From assembly GCA_001556025.1 (NCBI GenBank), contig LSIB01000037.1, positions 1 through 23,927 of the forward strand: a stretch of 23,927 nt of DNA. The letters are read 5' to 3'. Positions 7,191-14,712 of the stretch are shown here, piece after piece. Each line of letters opens with the position of its first letter. Positions within the stretch are counted from its first letter, which is position 1. This DNA is from Rhizobiales bacterium CCH3-A5 (lineage in GTDB: Bacteria; Pseudomonadota; Alphaproteobacteria; Rhizobiales; Beijerinckiaceae). The position numbers and the translations under genes are program-made. The notes under the pieces are model-generated. The model worked only from the letters and a program-made list of their open reading frames with translations. It had not been told where the DNA came from and did no database searches.

Positions 7191-8702
7191 ATGACCAGCG
7201 CGATCGATATGGGCCTGACAACGGCCGGCCAGCCGGCCTGGCTCGATCTCGCCGAGCTCCTGGCGACGCGGCTTCTGGTGCAGGGCAATTCCGGCTCGGG
7301 TAAATCGCATCTGTTGCGCCGCCTGCTCGAGCAGAGCGCGCCTCTGGTGCAGCAGGCGGTGATCGATCCGGAGGGCGATTTCGTCTCTCTGGCCGAGCAG
7401 TTCGGCCATGTCGTGGTCGATGCGCAATGCGGCGAGGCCGAGCTGCAGCGCGTCGCGCTCAGGGTGCGCCAGCACCGCGTCTCGGTGGTACTGAACCTGG
7501 AGAACCTCGACGCCGACGAGCAGTTGCGCGCGACCGCCGCCTTCCTCGGCGGGTTGTTCGACGTCGAGCGCAGCCTGTGGTTTCCGATGCTGGTCGTGGT
7601 CGATGAGGCACAGCTCTTTGCCCCCGTGATGGCGGGCGAGGCCTCAGACGAGGCGCGCAGGCTCTCGCTGGGTGCGATGACGAACCTGATGTGCCGGGGC
7701 CGCAAGCGCGGGCTGGCGGGCGTCATCGCGACGCAGCGTCTGGCCAAGCTCGCCAAGAACGTCGCGGCCGAAGCCTCGAACTTCCTGATGGGCCGCACCT
7801 TCCTCGACATCGACATGGCCCGCGCCGCCGATCTGCTCGGCATGGAGCGCCGGCAGGCCGAGATGTTCCGCGATCTGGAGCGCGGCCAGTTCGTGGCGCT
7901 GGGGCCGGCCCTGTCTAAGCGCCCGCTGCCGCTGCGCATCGGCCCCGCCACCTCGGTCGATCGCGGCGGTGCGCCTGGCCTGATGCCGATGCCCGAGCAG
8001 GGCGCGGAGGAAGCCGGCAAGCTGATCTTCACGGCGGGTCCCGACGAGCCCGCGCCCGCCGCCCGAATCGCGAGGCCGGCCCCGCGCCCCCGTCCGCCGG
8101 CCAACGACGTGCTGCGCCAGATCGAGAGCTGGAAGCCAGCAGCGGTCCCGGAGCCCGAACCCGACAATCCGATGGACCCGGCGGAGCGCGAGGCCGGCAT
8201 GGCCGCGATCCTGTCGGAACTCATAGCCGATCCGGAGACGCGCATGCGGCAGGTCGCCGTGCTCTATCAGGATTTCACGGTGCGCTGCCGGATGCGCAGG
8301 CTCGGCTCGGGCGGCATGAGCCTGGACGAGTTCCGCCGCAGGCTCGCCGTCGCGCGGGCCGGCGCGAGCGACGAGGTCACGGGCCAGCCGGTCTGGCGCG
8401 ACGCGCTCGACGCGGCGGTGACGCTGCCGGAAGACCTGCAGTCGCTGTTCCTGGCGATCGTGCGGATCGCGGTCGAGGGCGCGCCCTGCCCCAGCGACGC
8501 CGAACTCGCCGCGATCTATGGCAGTCATTCGCCCAGTCGCGCGCGCCGGCTGCTCGGCTATATCGAGGAGCGTGGCCTGCTCGTCGCCCATGTCGATTTC
8601 AGGGGCCAGCGCACGCTCGCGCTGCCGACGCTGGGGCTGGAGACCGCGCCCGGTCTGGCTCAGCCGCGCGTCGCCGGAATGCCGCGCGGGCTGCGGAGCT
8701 GA
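7191..8702 (+). CDS. HerA-like P-loop ATPase (DUF87 type)
   Basis: This 503-residue ATPase has Walker A GNSGSGKSH (32-40), Walker B LVVVDEAQ (134-141), and the stretch RKRGLAGVIATQR (171-183) that in HerA/FtsK-type motors carries the sensor and arginine residues. It lacks the long N-terminal HAS barrel of archaeal HerA. After a Pro-rich linker (about 270-320), the C-terminal third ends in a helix-turn-helix or winged-helix-like part (SPSRARRLLGYIEERGLL, about 444-461). Archaeal HerA works with NurA nuclease in DNA-end resection, but no nuclease gene is adjacent. The ATG at 7191 is close to the P-loop, as in other stand-alone versions. DNA translocation is inferred from the family; the real role is unknown. 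Confidence 0.85.
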   Translation: MTSAIDMGLTTAGQPAWLDLAELLATRLLVQGNSGSGKSHLLRRLLEQSAPLVQQAVIDPEGDFVSLAEQFGHVVVDAQCGEAELQRVALRVRQHRVSVVLNLENLDADEQLRATAAFLGGLFDVERSLWFPMLVVVDEAQLFAPVMAGEASDEARRLSLGAMTNLMCRGRKRGLAGVIATQRLAKLAKNVAAEASNFLMGRTFLDIDMARAADLLGMERRQAEMFRDLERGQFVALGPALSKRPLPLRIGPATSVDRGGAPGLMPMPEQGAEEAGKLIFTAGPDEPAPAARIARPAPRPRPPANDVLRQIESWKPAAVPEPEPDNPMDPAEREAGMAAILSELIADPETRMRQVAVLYQDFTVRCRMRRLGSGGMSLDEFRRRLAVARAGASDEVTGQPVWRDALDAAVTLPEDLQSLFLAIVRIAVEGAPCPSDAELAAIYGSHSPSRARRLLGYIEERGLLVAHVDFRGQRTLALPTLGLETAPGLAQPRVAGMPRGLRS

Positions 8703-8724
8703 CCCACCCCCACGCGACAGCCTC

Positions 8725-9297
8725 TCAGTGCCCCTTGCCGTTGGTCGCGAGCGTCATCTTGTCGACCCAGGCGATGCCGATCGCCGACAGGATGAAGACC
8801 GTGTGAATGATCGTCTGCAGGATGATACCGGTCTCGGTGTAGCTCGTCTTGCCGGCGACGCCGATATTGCCGGCCTCGATGAAGGTCCTCAGCAGGTGAA
8901 TCGACGAGATGCCGATGATCGCCATGGCGAGCTTGATCTTCAGGATCGAGGCGTTGACGTGGCTCAGCCATTCCGGCTGGTCGGGATGTCCCTGCAGGCG
9001 CAGGCGCGAGACGAAGGTCTCGTAGCCGCCGACAATGACCATGATCAGCAGGTTCGAGATCATCACCACGTCGATCAGGCCGAGCACGACGAGCATGATC
9101 TGCTGCTCGGTGAACTCCATGGCGTGGGTGACGAGATGGACCAGCTCCTTCAGGAACAGAAAAACATAGACGCACTGCGCCACGATCAGCCCGAGATAGA
9201 GCGGCACTTGCAGCCAGCGCGAGCCGAAAATGATCATCGGCAGCGGCTTCAGCGGGCCCGCGACAGGGGTCAGCGAGGGTTCGGCCGGGTGCGACAT
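8725..9297 (-). CDS. YqhA / UPF0114 family membrane protein
   Basis: The 190-residue product matches the YqhA (UPF0114, TIGR00645) family. Landmarks are SRWLQVPLYLGL near residue 26, a central hydrophobic pair around LVVLGLIDVVMISNLLIMVIVGGYE, and the signature AMAIIGISSIHLLRTF followed by a final hydrophobic helix. That gives about four membrane segments. It is slightly longer than E. coli YqhA at the N terminus, with a 20-residue Pro-rich lead. The family function is unknown. It is convergent with the HerA-like gene (22-bp gap) and divergent from the BA14K gene. Confidence 0.88.
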   Translation of the reverse strand: MSHPAEPSLTPVAGPLKPLPMIIFGSRWLQVPLYLGLIVAQCVYVFLFLKELVHLVTHAMEFTEQQIMLVVLGLIDVVMISNLLIMVIVGGYETFVSRLRLQGHPDQPEWLSHVNASILKIKLAMAIIGISSIHLLRTFIEAGNIGVAGKTSYTETGIILQTIIHTVFILSAIGIAWVDKMTLATNGKGH

Positions 9298-9532
9298 GGG
9301 ACAATTCCAGGAGCTCGAAGATCAATGCTGCGATGCGTCAAACGCCACAGCTAGATGGGGCGGGAGCGGCGCGGACGCAAGCGCCAACATCAGTGTGGCC
9401 GCAACTGAAGCCTTGTCGGCGGACGACGCTGCGTCACCTGAACATGAAATTTTGTCCATCCTCGCCAATCGGCGCTTTCAAGCCACATTCGAGGCAGATA
9501 AACTCCGCAATGATCGCGGCAACCATCAACGC

Positions 9533-9560
9533 CCTCTCGCTAATTTGAGAGGAGAGGAGT
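9533..9560 (+). promoter_or_regulatory. Hairpin at the BA14K ribosome-binding site
   Basis: CCTCTC at 9533-9538 can pair with GAGAGG at 9547-9552, or with a second overlapping GAGAGG at 9552-9557. The second copy overlaps AGGAG (9555-9559), the likely Shine-Dalgarno 6 nt before the ATG at 9566. Two alternative short stems could therefore open or close the site. Only the pairing is seen; regulation is inference. Confidence 0.35.
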
Positions 9561-9565
9561 TACCC

Positions 9566-10033
9566 ATGCTCAAGACCCTGACCCTTGCTGCCGCGCTGGC
9601 TGGCGCGACCCTGCTCGCGGCCCCGGCCTCGGCCGCCCCGATCTCCGCTGCCTCAACTGCTGCGCTCGCGCTCGCGGATGGCGGTAAGGACCTCGTCCAG
9701 ACCGTGCAGTACCGCCGCGATAACCGCCATAGCGGCGGCCCGCGCTACGGCTATCGCGGCGGCTACCGTGGCGGACGCGGCGGAGCGATCGCCGGAGGTA
9801 TCGCAGCGGGCGCGCTCGGCGCTCTGGCCGCAGGCGCTCTGCTTGCGCCCGGTCCGGTCTATGGCGGGCCGGTCTATGTCGAGCCGGCGCCGGTCTATGT
9901 CGCCCCGCGCGCCTATGGTTACGGCGCGTCGGATGTCGATGCGGTCGCCTATTGCTCGCGCAAGTTCCGCAGCTATGACCCCGAGACCGGCACCTATATC
10001 GCCTCGGGCGGCGTGGTCCGCGCCTGCCCCTGA
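9566..10033 (+). CDS. BA14K family secreted protein
   Basis: This 155-residue protein has a signal peptide (MLKTLTLAAALAGATLLAAP, cut near ASA), an Arg/Gly/Tyr-rich middle (about 49-72), a Gly/Ala hydrophobic stretch (73-95) that may insert in a membrane, repeated PVYV segments, and the C-terminal BA14K signature VAYCSRKFRSYDPETGTY with Cys130 and Cys154. BA14K proteins were first described as immunoreactive Brucella proteins with lectin-like activity and are common in Rhizobiales. The ATG at 9566 follows a strong GA-rich ribosome-binding site. The longer frame starting at 9230 is antisense to the yqhA-like gene and was rejected. An intrinsic terminator follows 39 bp after the stop, so it is probably a single-gene transcript. 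Confidence 0.87.
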   Translation: MLKTLTLAAALAGATLLAAPASAAPISAASTAALALADGGKDLVQTVQYRRDNRHSGGPRYGYRGGYRGGRGGAIAGGIAAGALGALAAGALLAPGPVYGGPVYVEPAPVYVAPRAYGYGASDVDAVAYCSRKFRSYDPETGTYIASGGVVRACP

Positions 10034-10072
10034 GCTCGCGACCGCTGACAGCGCCTGACGGGCGACCAGTGC

Positions 10073-10104
10073 AACCTCCCTGCAGCGATGCAGGGAGGTT
10101 TTTT
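10073..10104 (+). terminator. Intrinsic terminator after the BA14K gene
   Basis: Perfect 12-bp arms (10073-10084 and 10089-10100) enclose a GCGA tetraloop and run directly into six T residues (10099-10104). It is the clearest rho-independent terminator in the window. Confidence 0.93.
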
Positions 10105-10189
10105 GTGGTTCTGTGGCTGCTGATTTTGTGTCTCGGCATGGCGCGGCGGCGCTAGACTGCGCCCCACCTCGATCAGACCGGGATATCGC

Positions 10190-10570
10190 ATGATCGCCGC
10201 ACTGACACTTCTGCTGGCCTGCCAGCTTGCCGGCGAGGCGCTGGCGCGCCTGTTTGCGCTGCCGATTCCCGGCCCCGTGATCGGACTGGCCCTCCTTTTC
10301 CTCGGCCTGCAATTGCGAGCGGCATGGCGGCCGCACGCCACGCCGGTCGATGAACTGCCGCTCGGCGCGGTATGCGGCGTGCTGCTGGCGCATCTCTCGC
10401 TGCTTTTCGTCCCGGCCGGAGCCGGCATCGTCCGCCATGCCGGCGCGCTCGTCGCGCATGGGCCGGGCCTGATCGTGGCGCTGCTCGTCTCGACCGCGCT
10501 GACGCTCCTCGTCACCGCCTTCGTCTTCGTGAAGGTCGCCGCGCTCGTCGACAGCGCGCCGGAGAACTGA
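10190..10570 (+). CDS. CidA/LrgA family holin-like membrane protein
   Basis: The 126-residue product has four predicted membrane helices and the CidA/LrgA core: GEALARLFALPIPGPVIGL, a later ELPLGAV in place of the usual hydrophobic loop, and LLAHLSLLFVPAGAG. In staphylococci these proteins are holin-like and influence murein hydrolase activity; family members are also linked to pyruvate or other small-molecule transport. The partner LrgB-type gene starts 4 bp after its stop, so the two are translated together. No LytSR-type two-component regulator is adjacent. The terminator at 10073-10104 isolates the pair from upstream. Confidence 0.88.
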   Translation: MIAALTLLLACQLAGEALARLFALPIPGPVIGLALLFLGLQLRAAWRPHATPVDELPLGAVCGVLLAHLSLLFVPAGAGIVRHAGALVAHGPGLIVALLVSTALTLLVTAFVFVKVAALVDSAPEN

Positions 10571-10574
10571 GACC

Positions 10575-11303
10575 GTGACCCCGCTCGATCTCGCCCGCGT
10601 CGAGACGCTCTGGGTCTATCTCGCCGCCGACCCGCTGCTCTGGCTCACCGTGACGCTGATCGCCTATGTCGCCGCCGACCGGATCTCGGCGGCGCTCGGC
10701 CGGCATCCGCTCGCCAACCCGGTGCTGATCGCGGTCGCCTTCCTCGCCGCGATCCTGCTCGCGACGAAGACCCCCTTCGAGACCTATTTCCAGGGCGCGC
10801 AGTTCGTGCATTTCCTGCTTGGACCGGCGACGGTTGCGCTCGCTTTGCCGCTGCATCGGCACTGGCCGATCGTGCGCAAGGCGGCGCTGCCGATCCTCGC
10901 CGCACTCCTGGCCGGCGCGGTCACCGCTGTGGTCAGCGCCGTCGGCATCGCCGCTTTGTTCGGCGCGCCCTACCCCGTGCTGGCGGCGCTCGCGCCGAAA
11001 TCGGTCACGGCGGCGATCGCGATGGGCGTGGCGCGCGGCATCGGCGGCGAGCCCTCGCTGACGGCGACGCTGGTGATCGCGACCGGTATTCTCGGCGCGG
11101 TGATGGTGACGCCGCTGATGGTGCTGTTCCGATTCACCGATTGGCGGGCCCGCGGCTTCGCGGCGGGCCTGGCTGCCCATGGCATCGGCACCGCGAGGGC
11201 CTTCCAGGTCGATCCGGTGGCCGGAGCCTTCGCCGGCATCGCCATGGGGCTGAACGGGCTCGTCACGGCGGCGCTGGTCCCGCTGATCCTGACGCTTTTC
11301 TGA
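10575..11303 (+). CDS. LrgB/CidB family membrane protein
   Basis: This 242-residue polytopic membrane protein has the LrgB features: NPVLIAVAFLAAILL, the conserved LLGPATVALALPLH region, LAPKSVTAAIAMGVA, and AAHGIGTARAFQVDPVAGAFAGIAMGLNG cut into two short helices near the C terminus. LrgB is the usual partner of LrgA and has been implicated in cell-wall hydrolase control and in metabolite transport (plastid glycolate transporter PLGG1 is a relative). The start is GTG at 10575, 4 bp after the lrgA-type stop. Length is normal. Confidence 0.92.
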   Translation: MTPLDLARVETLWVYLAADPLLWLTVTLIAYVAADRISAALGRHPLANPVLIAVAFLAAILLATKTPFETYFQGAQFVHFLLGPATVALALPLHRHWPIVRKAALPILAALLAGAVTAVVSAVGIAALFGAPYPVLAALAPKSVTAAIAMGVARGIGGEPSLTATLVIATGILGAVMVTPLMVLFRFTDWRARGFAAGLAAHGIGTARAFQVDPVAGAFAGIAMGLNGLVTAALVPLILTLF

Positions 11304-11424
11304 CGCAGCTGGTGCAACCTGCGAGGTCATCGACCGGACAGTCCCGCTTCGGCACTGCTTGGAGTTGCCGACGATGCGCCCCGGTCGTCACGGGATGCGC
11401 GATACGCCTGACGGAGACATGCCG

Positions 11425-11856
11425 ATGAAAGTCCGGGACCTCTATCCCCTCGTCACCACGTCGGCGCTCTTCGAGGCGCGCGACTTCTATGTCAGGCATT
11501 TCGGCTTCGAGGTCGTCTTTGAGGCGAGCTGGTTCGTCTATCTGTCGGGCCCGGGCGAAGACGGGGCGCGCGGCGCGACGCTCGCCTTCATGCATCCGGA
11601 CCACCCGTCGAACCCGCCCGGCCCCGAATCCTTTGCGGGCGTCGGCATGATTTTGACGATCGAGGTTTCGGACGCGCACACCGTCTTCCAGCGCCTGAGC
11701 GCGCAGGGCGCGCCCGTGATCCATCCGCTGACCGACGAGGACTGGGGTCAGCGGCGCTTCATGACGCGCGATCCGGCGGGCGTCATGATCGACGTGGTCG
11801 AGCAGACGACGCCCGCGCCGGGTTTCTGGGAGCGCTATCCGGCCCCGGCCGGCTGA
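11425..11856 (+). CDS. VOC family (glyoxalase-like) protein
   Basis: The 143-residue product has two beta-alpha-beta-beta-beta modules of the vicinal oxygen chelate fold: MKVRDLYPLVTTSALFEARD with FYVRHFGFEVVFE, then MILTIEVSDAHTVFQRLSAQG and FMTRDPAGVMIDVVEQ. VOC proteins include glyoxalases, dioxygenases and antibiotic-binding proteins. Which one this is cannot be told, and a complete metal triad is not evident. GGAG at 11412-11415 lies 9 nt before the ATG at 11425, which I chose. Another ATG at 11374 also has GGAG 9 nt upstream and would add 17 residues, and ATG 11419 would add two. xth follows 82 bp later. Confidence 0.82.
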   Translation: MKVRDLYPLVTTSALFEARDFYVRHFGFEVVFEASWFVYLSGPGEDGARGATLAFMHPDHPSNPPGPESFAGVGMILTIEVSDAHTVFQRLSAQGAPVIHPLTDEDWGQRRFMTRDPAGVMIDVVEQTTPAPGFWERYPAPAG

Positions 11857-11938
11857 GCCGCGCATCCGCGAGTTGCCAAAGCCCGCGCGGTCGGGAACAT
11901 GGCCTCGAGCCGCAGCCGAAGCGCGAAGGAGCCCCGCG

Positions 11939-12745
11939 TTGAAGATCGCCACCTGGAACGTCAATTCGGTCCGACAGCGGCTCGGCCATCTGCTCGATGT
12001 CCTGAAGCAGGAGGAGCCCGACGCGCTCTGCCTGCAGGAGATCAAATGCACCGACGCCGATTTCCCGCGCGCCGAGATCGAGGCGGCGGGCTGGCAGGTC
12101 GAGACGCATGGCCAGAAGACCTTCAACGGTGTCGCGATCATCTCGCGGTTCAGGCTGGAGGATGTCCGGCGCGGCCTGCCCGGCGACGAGGCAGACGAGC
12201 AGGCGCGCTATCTCGAAGGCGTGCTGCCGCTGGGCTCCGGCGTCGTGCGGGTGGCCTCGATCTACCTGCCCAACGGCAACCCGCCGAACACGGAAAAATA
12301 CCCCTACAAGCTCGGCTGGATGCAGCGACTGACCAGCCATGCGCGGATGCTGCTTGCCCATGAGGAGCCTCTGGTGCTGGCGGGCGACTACAACGTCATC
12401 CCCGAGCCTCGCGACGCCCGCGAACCAGCCGCCTGGGTCAATGACGCACTCTTCCTTCCGCCGACGCGCGCCGCCTTTCGCGGCCTGATCAATCTCGGCC
12501 TGACCGAGGCTTTTCGCGCCACCACGGAAGCCGGTGGGCATTACAGCTTCTGGGATTACCAGGCCGGCGCCTGGCAGCGAAACAACGGCATCCGCATCGA
12601 CCACCTGCTGCTGTCACCGCAGGCGGCGGACAGGCTCGACGGCGTGCAGATCGTCAAGCATGTGCGCGGCTGGGAGAAGCCGTCCGACCATGTGCCCGTG
12701 ATGGTGGAGTTGCGGCCCTTAGCAGGAAAAGAACTCGATCACTGA
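11939..12745 (+). CDS. xth: Exodeoxyribonuclease III
   Basis: Exonuclease III/AP endonuclease acts in base excision repair. The 268-residue product carries the expected active-site residues: N7 (MKIATWNVN), E34 (LQEIKC), Y109, D150 and N152 (AGDYNV), and the D250-H251 pair in SDHVPV. The start is TTG at 11939: AAGGAG at 11926-11931 is 7 nt upstream, the protein then begins MKIATWNVNS exactly as in the family, and the length equals that of E. coli Xth. A longer in-frame start at 11873 adds 22 unrelated residues. The last 27 bp overlap the 3' end of the convergent 448-residue exported protein. Confidence 0.95.
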   Translation: MKIATWNVNSVRQRLGHLLDVLKQEEPDALCLQEIKCTDADFPRAEIEAAGWQVETHGQKTFNGVAIISRFRLEDVRRGLPGDEADEQARYLEGVLPLGSGVVRVASIYLPNGNPPNTEKYPYKLGWMQRLTSHARMLLAHEEPLVLAGDYNVIPEPRDAREPAAWVNDALFLPPTRAAFRGLINLGLTEAFRATTEAGGHYSFWDYQAGAWQRNNGIRIDHLLLSPQAADRLDGVQIVKHVRGWEKPSDHVPVMVELRPLAGKELDH

Positions 12746-14065
12746 ATTGCCCGGACGGGCATAGTTCAGACGCAGCGATTGGGTCAGGATCGCGTCGGTG
12801 AAGACTTCGTTGGAGAGTATCCGATTCAGGAAAGACTTCAGGTGCCTGAATCCGGAATGATAGCATGACACCACGAGCTTGCCGGAATCCTGCTCCCAGA
12901 CGACGGCCTTGTCCTTCTCGAACTCCTTGGCGATGTTGCGATAGGTGTCGATCGTCACGGCCCAGTCGCCCACGCCGGGGACTGCCGCGCGGAACAGGCG
13001 CGCCCGCTCCTGCGGCGCGCCGGGGCAGATGATCTCGTTGCCGACATGCGAGACGCTGACGCCGTCAAAGGGTGAGACATAGGCGATCGAGTTCAACTCG
13101 AAGCCCTGTTTGGTGATCTTCTCGGTGCTAGAGATCGACTGCTTGTACTTCTCCGAGAAATCAATGCCGGCGGAGAGGCCAAGCTCGGCGAATTTGAGCA
13201 GTTCCTTGAAGCCCAGTTCGAAGCTGGCGCGCGCCTTCTTGTTGTTCTCGGTCTCCGTCGACGAACTGAGCGTCACCTCCTCGTTGCAGCCCACCCTGAG
13301 AGACGGGCTGGCTGACTTCAGCATGCGGGGCCACCGCCCTGACAGATCGCCCTGACCCCAGCCCGAGGTAGGCCGGCGCGAGACGAGTTCGGCGAACTCG
13401 TCGAAATTGATCTTCACGAACTTCGACTCGTCGGCATCGTCCGATCCGATCGCGACGCGGGCTTCCGTGTCGCTGATCGAAATGCGCGATTGCGGATCGA
13501 CGCTCTGGCTGGCGAGGCGCGAGGCGCGCAGCTCGGCGAATTTCTGGGAGAGTCGCTCGTCGCTCTTTCGGATCTTGACGATCGCGACGCCGCCGACCTT
13601 CTCCATCGGCAGAATCTCGCCGCGCGTGAAACTCAGATCGCGCTCGATCTGCTGGTCGCGCACCGTGATCAGCCAGTCATGGATGCGCTGCCCCGAATCG
13701 GCCCGCGCCGCCCGCATGCGCTCGATCTCAGCCTCCGACACCAAGTGCTCGTATCCCGAATCGGAGAACCCTCGCGCGGAGCCGAACACGCCAGCCTTCG
13801 TCAGGATCGGGATTCGGCCGGCGGCCAGCGCCGGCTGGCGCGACGGATAGGTCAGCACGAGTTCGCCCGGTGCCAGGACGTAGTGGCAGTTGGCGCATTC
13901 GCGCCCGTTGAAGATGTCTGCGAAGGTTCGGGGCGAGAGGCTCTCCCGGAATGTGAAGATCGTTCCGCGCGAGAGCATGATCTCGGACCGCCCGAGCGAC
14001 TGCTGCGCATGGGCGGATGCGCCGGACCACAGCAGAACAATCAACATCGCGACTTTGCGAAGCAT
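12719..14065 (-). CDS. Unrecognised exported protein with a CxxCH haem-c motif
   Basis: I do not recognise this family. The 448-residue product begins with a signal peptide (MLRKVAMLIVLLWSGASAHA, cut before QQ). It has one CANCH motif (Cys57, Cys60, His61) of the type that binds haem c covalently in the periplasm, within IFNGRECANCHYVLAPGELV. The rest is a mixed Lys/Glu/Ser-rich body with no other motif I know. Four further cysteines (260, 347, 401 and the last residue, 448) could form disulfides. Met154 (ILPMEK) is one possible sixth haem ligand. Base composition looks less GC-rich than in flanking genes, suggesting acquisition. The start at 14065 was chosen for the signal peptide; an extension to 14146 is non-hydrophobic. 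Its 3' end overlaps xth by 27 bp. Confidence 0.78.
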   Translation of the reverse strand: MLRKVAMLIVLLWSGASAHAQQSLGRSEIMLSRGTIFTFRESLSPRTFADIFNGRECANCHYVLAPGELVLTYPSRQPALAAGRIPILTKAGVFGSARGFSDSGYEHLVSEAEIERMRAARADSGQRIHDWLITVRDQQIERDLSFTRGEILPMEKVGGVAIVKIRKSDERLSQKFAELRASRLASQSVDPQSRISISDTEARVAIGSDDADESKFVKINFDEFAELVSRRPTSGWGQGDLSGRWPRMLKSASPSLRVGCNEEVTLSSSTETENNKKARASFELGFKELLKFAELGLSAGIDFSEKYKQSISSTEKITKQGFELNSIAYVSPFDGVSVSHVGNEIICPGAPQERARLFRAAVPGVGDWAVTIDTYRNIAKEFEKDKAVVWEQDSGKLVVSCYHSGFRHLKSFLNRILSNEVFTDAILTQSLRLNYARPGNSVIEFFSC

Positions 14066-14279
14066 GTCCCGAACCCCAACGCCTTCGATCGCAACCCCGG
14101 AAGGCCGGGCGTCGTCGCGCAGGCGGCGGCAGACCTGAGGTTGCACCCTGGCGACGGTGCGTCAGCTTAGGCCGCTGTCGTATCAGCGTCCAGTTGCAAG
14201 GCTCGCCCACCGACAACGTGGTTCATGCGAGGCAAACGCGTAGAGCGGCCATCAGTGGCGGCCGGGCCGGCGCGGGCGC

Positions 14280-14648
14280 TTAATCCGCAGAGCCCCGCTT
14301 CACGCCGCCCTTGATGAACACGCGGAACGGCGTCGTCCCCGTCGCGTCGCTGTCGAGCGAGCGCCATTTGCCGTTGGTGCAGAGCACGCCTCCTTGAGTT
14401 TCGACGGCGTCGAAGACGATGGCGTTGCGGTAGACCGTGCCGTTGGCCTCGATCGCGCGGAAATTCGTGGTGCACTTTCCGCCGGCGACGACCGGGTCAT
14501 AGTCGTGGATCATGATGCCGCCGCCGCCCGTGCTGGGGAACGGGTCCTTGAGCGGCGCCCAAGACTCAAAGTTCTCCTGCGCCGTCGCGCTGAGGACGGC
14601 CAGCGCCGCGAAGGCCGCGATGAAGGAGAAGGAGACGGGGTCGCGCAT
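14280..14648 (-). CDS. Small exported protein of unknown function
   Basis: This 122-residue protein has an N-terminal hydrophobic signal (SFSFIAAFAALAVLSATAQ) and a mature part of about 98 residues. It contains GGGGIMIHDYDPVVAGGKC, FRAIEANGTVYRNAIVFDAV and GGVLCTNGKWRSLD, with exactly two cysteines (59 and 90), which probably form a disulfide. Its beta-rich pattern looks like a compact periplasmic domain. I think similar proteins occur in related genera but cannot name the family. It lies 64 bp downstream of exoR on the same strand and 214 bp before the haem-motif protein, so it may share a transcript with ilvD-exoR. Confidence 0.75.
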   Translation of the reverse strand: MRDPVSFSFIAAFAALAVLSATAQENFESWAPLKDPFPSTGGGGIMIHDYDPVVAGGKCTTNFRAIEANGTVYRNAIVFDAVETQGGVLCTNGKWRSLDSDATGTTPFRVFIKGGVKRGSAD

Positions 14649-14712
14649 GGCAGAAGCTCCGATGGGCTCTGCCGTCGTCTACGCCCGAACCGTCGATGCG
14701 GATGCAGTCGCT

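Noticed and set aside
7191..8702. HerA-like ATPase as a phage terminase or packaging motor
   Set aside because: The motifs fit DUF87/HerA, and no phage structural, portal or integrase gene is near.
9230..9565. Long upstream extension of the BA14K gene
   Set aside because: It would overlap the divergent yqhA-like gene and place the signal peptide in mid-protein.
10190..11303. lrgA-lrgB pair as a new toxin-antitoxin system
   Set aside because: Both are clear members of the known CidAB/LrgAB membrane families.
14066..14146. Extension of the haem-motif protein to 14146
   Set aside because: The extra residues precede an intact signal peptide, which should be at the N terminus.
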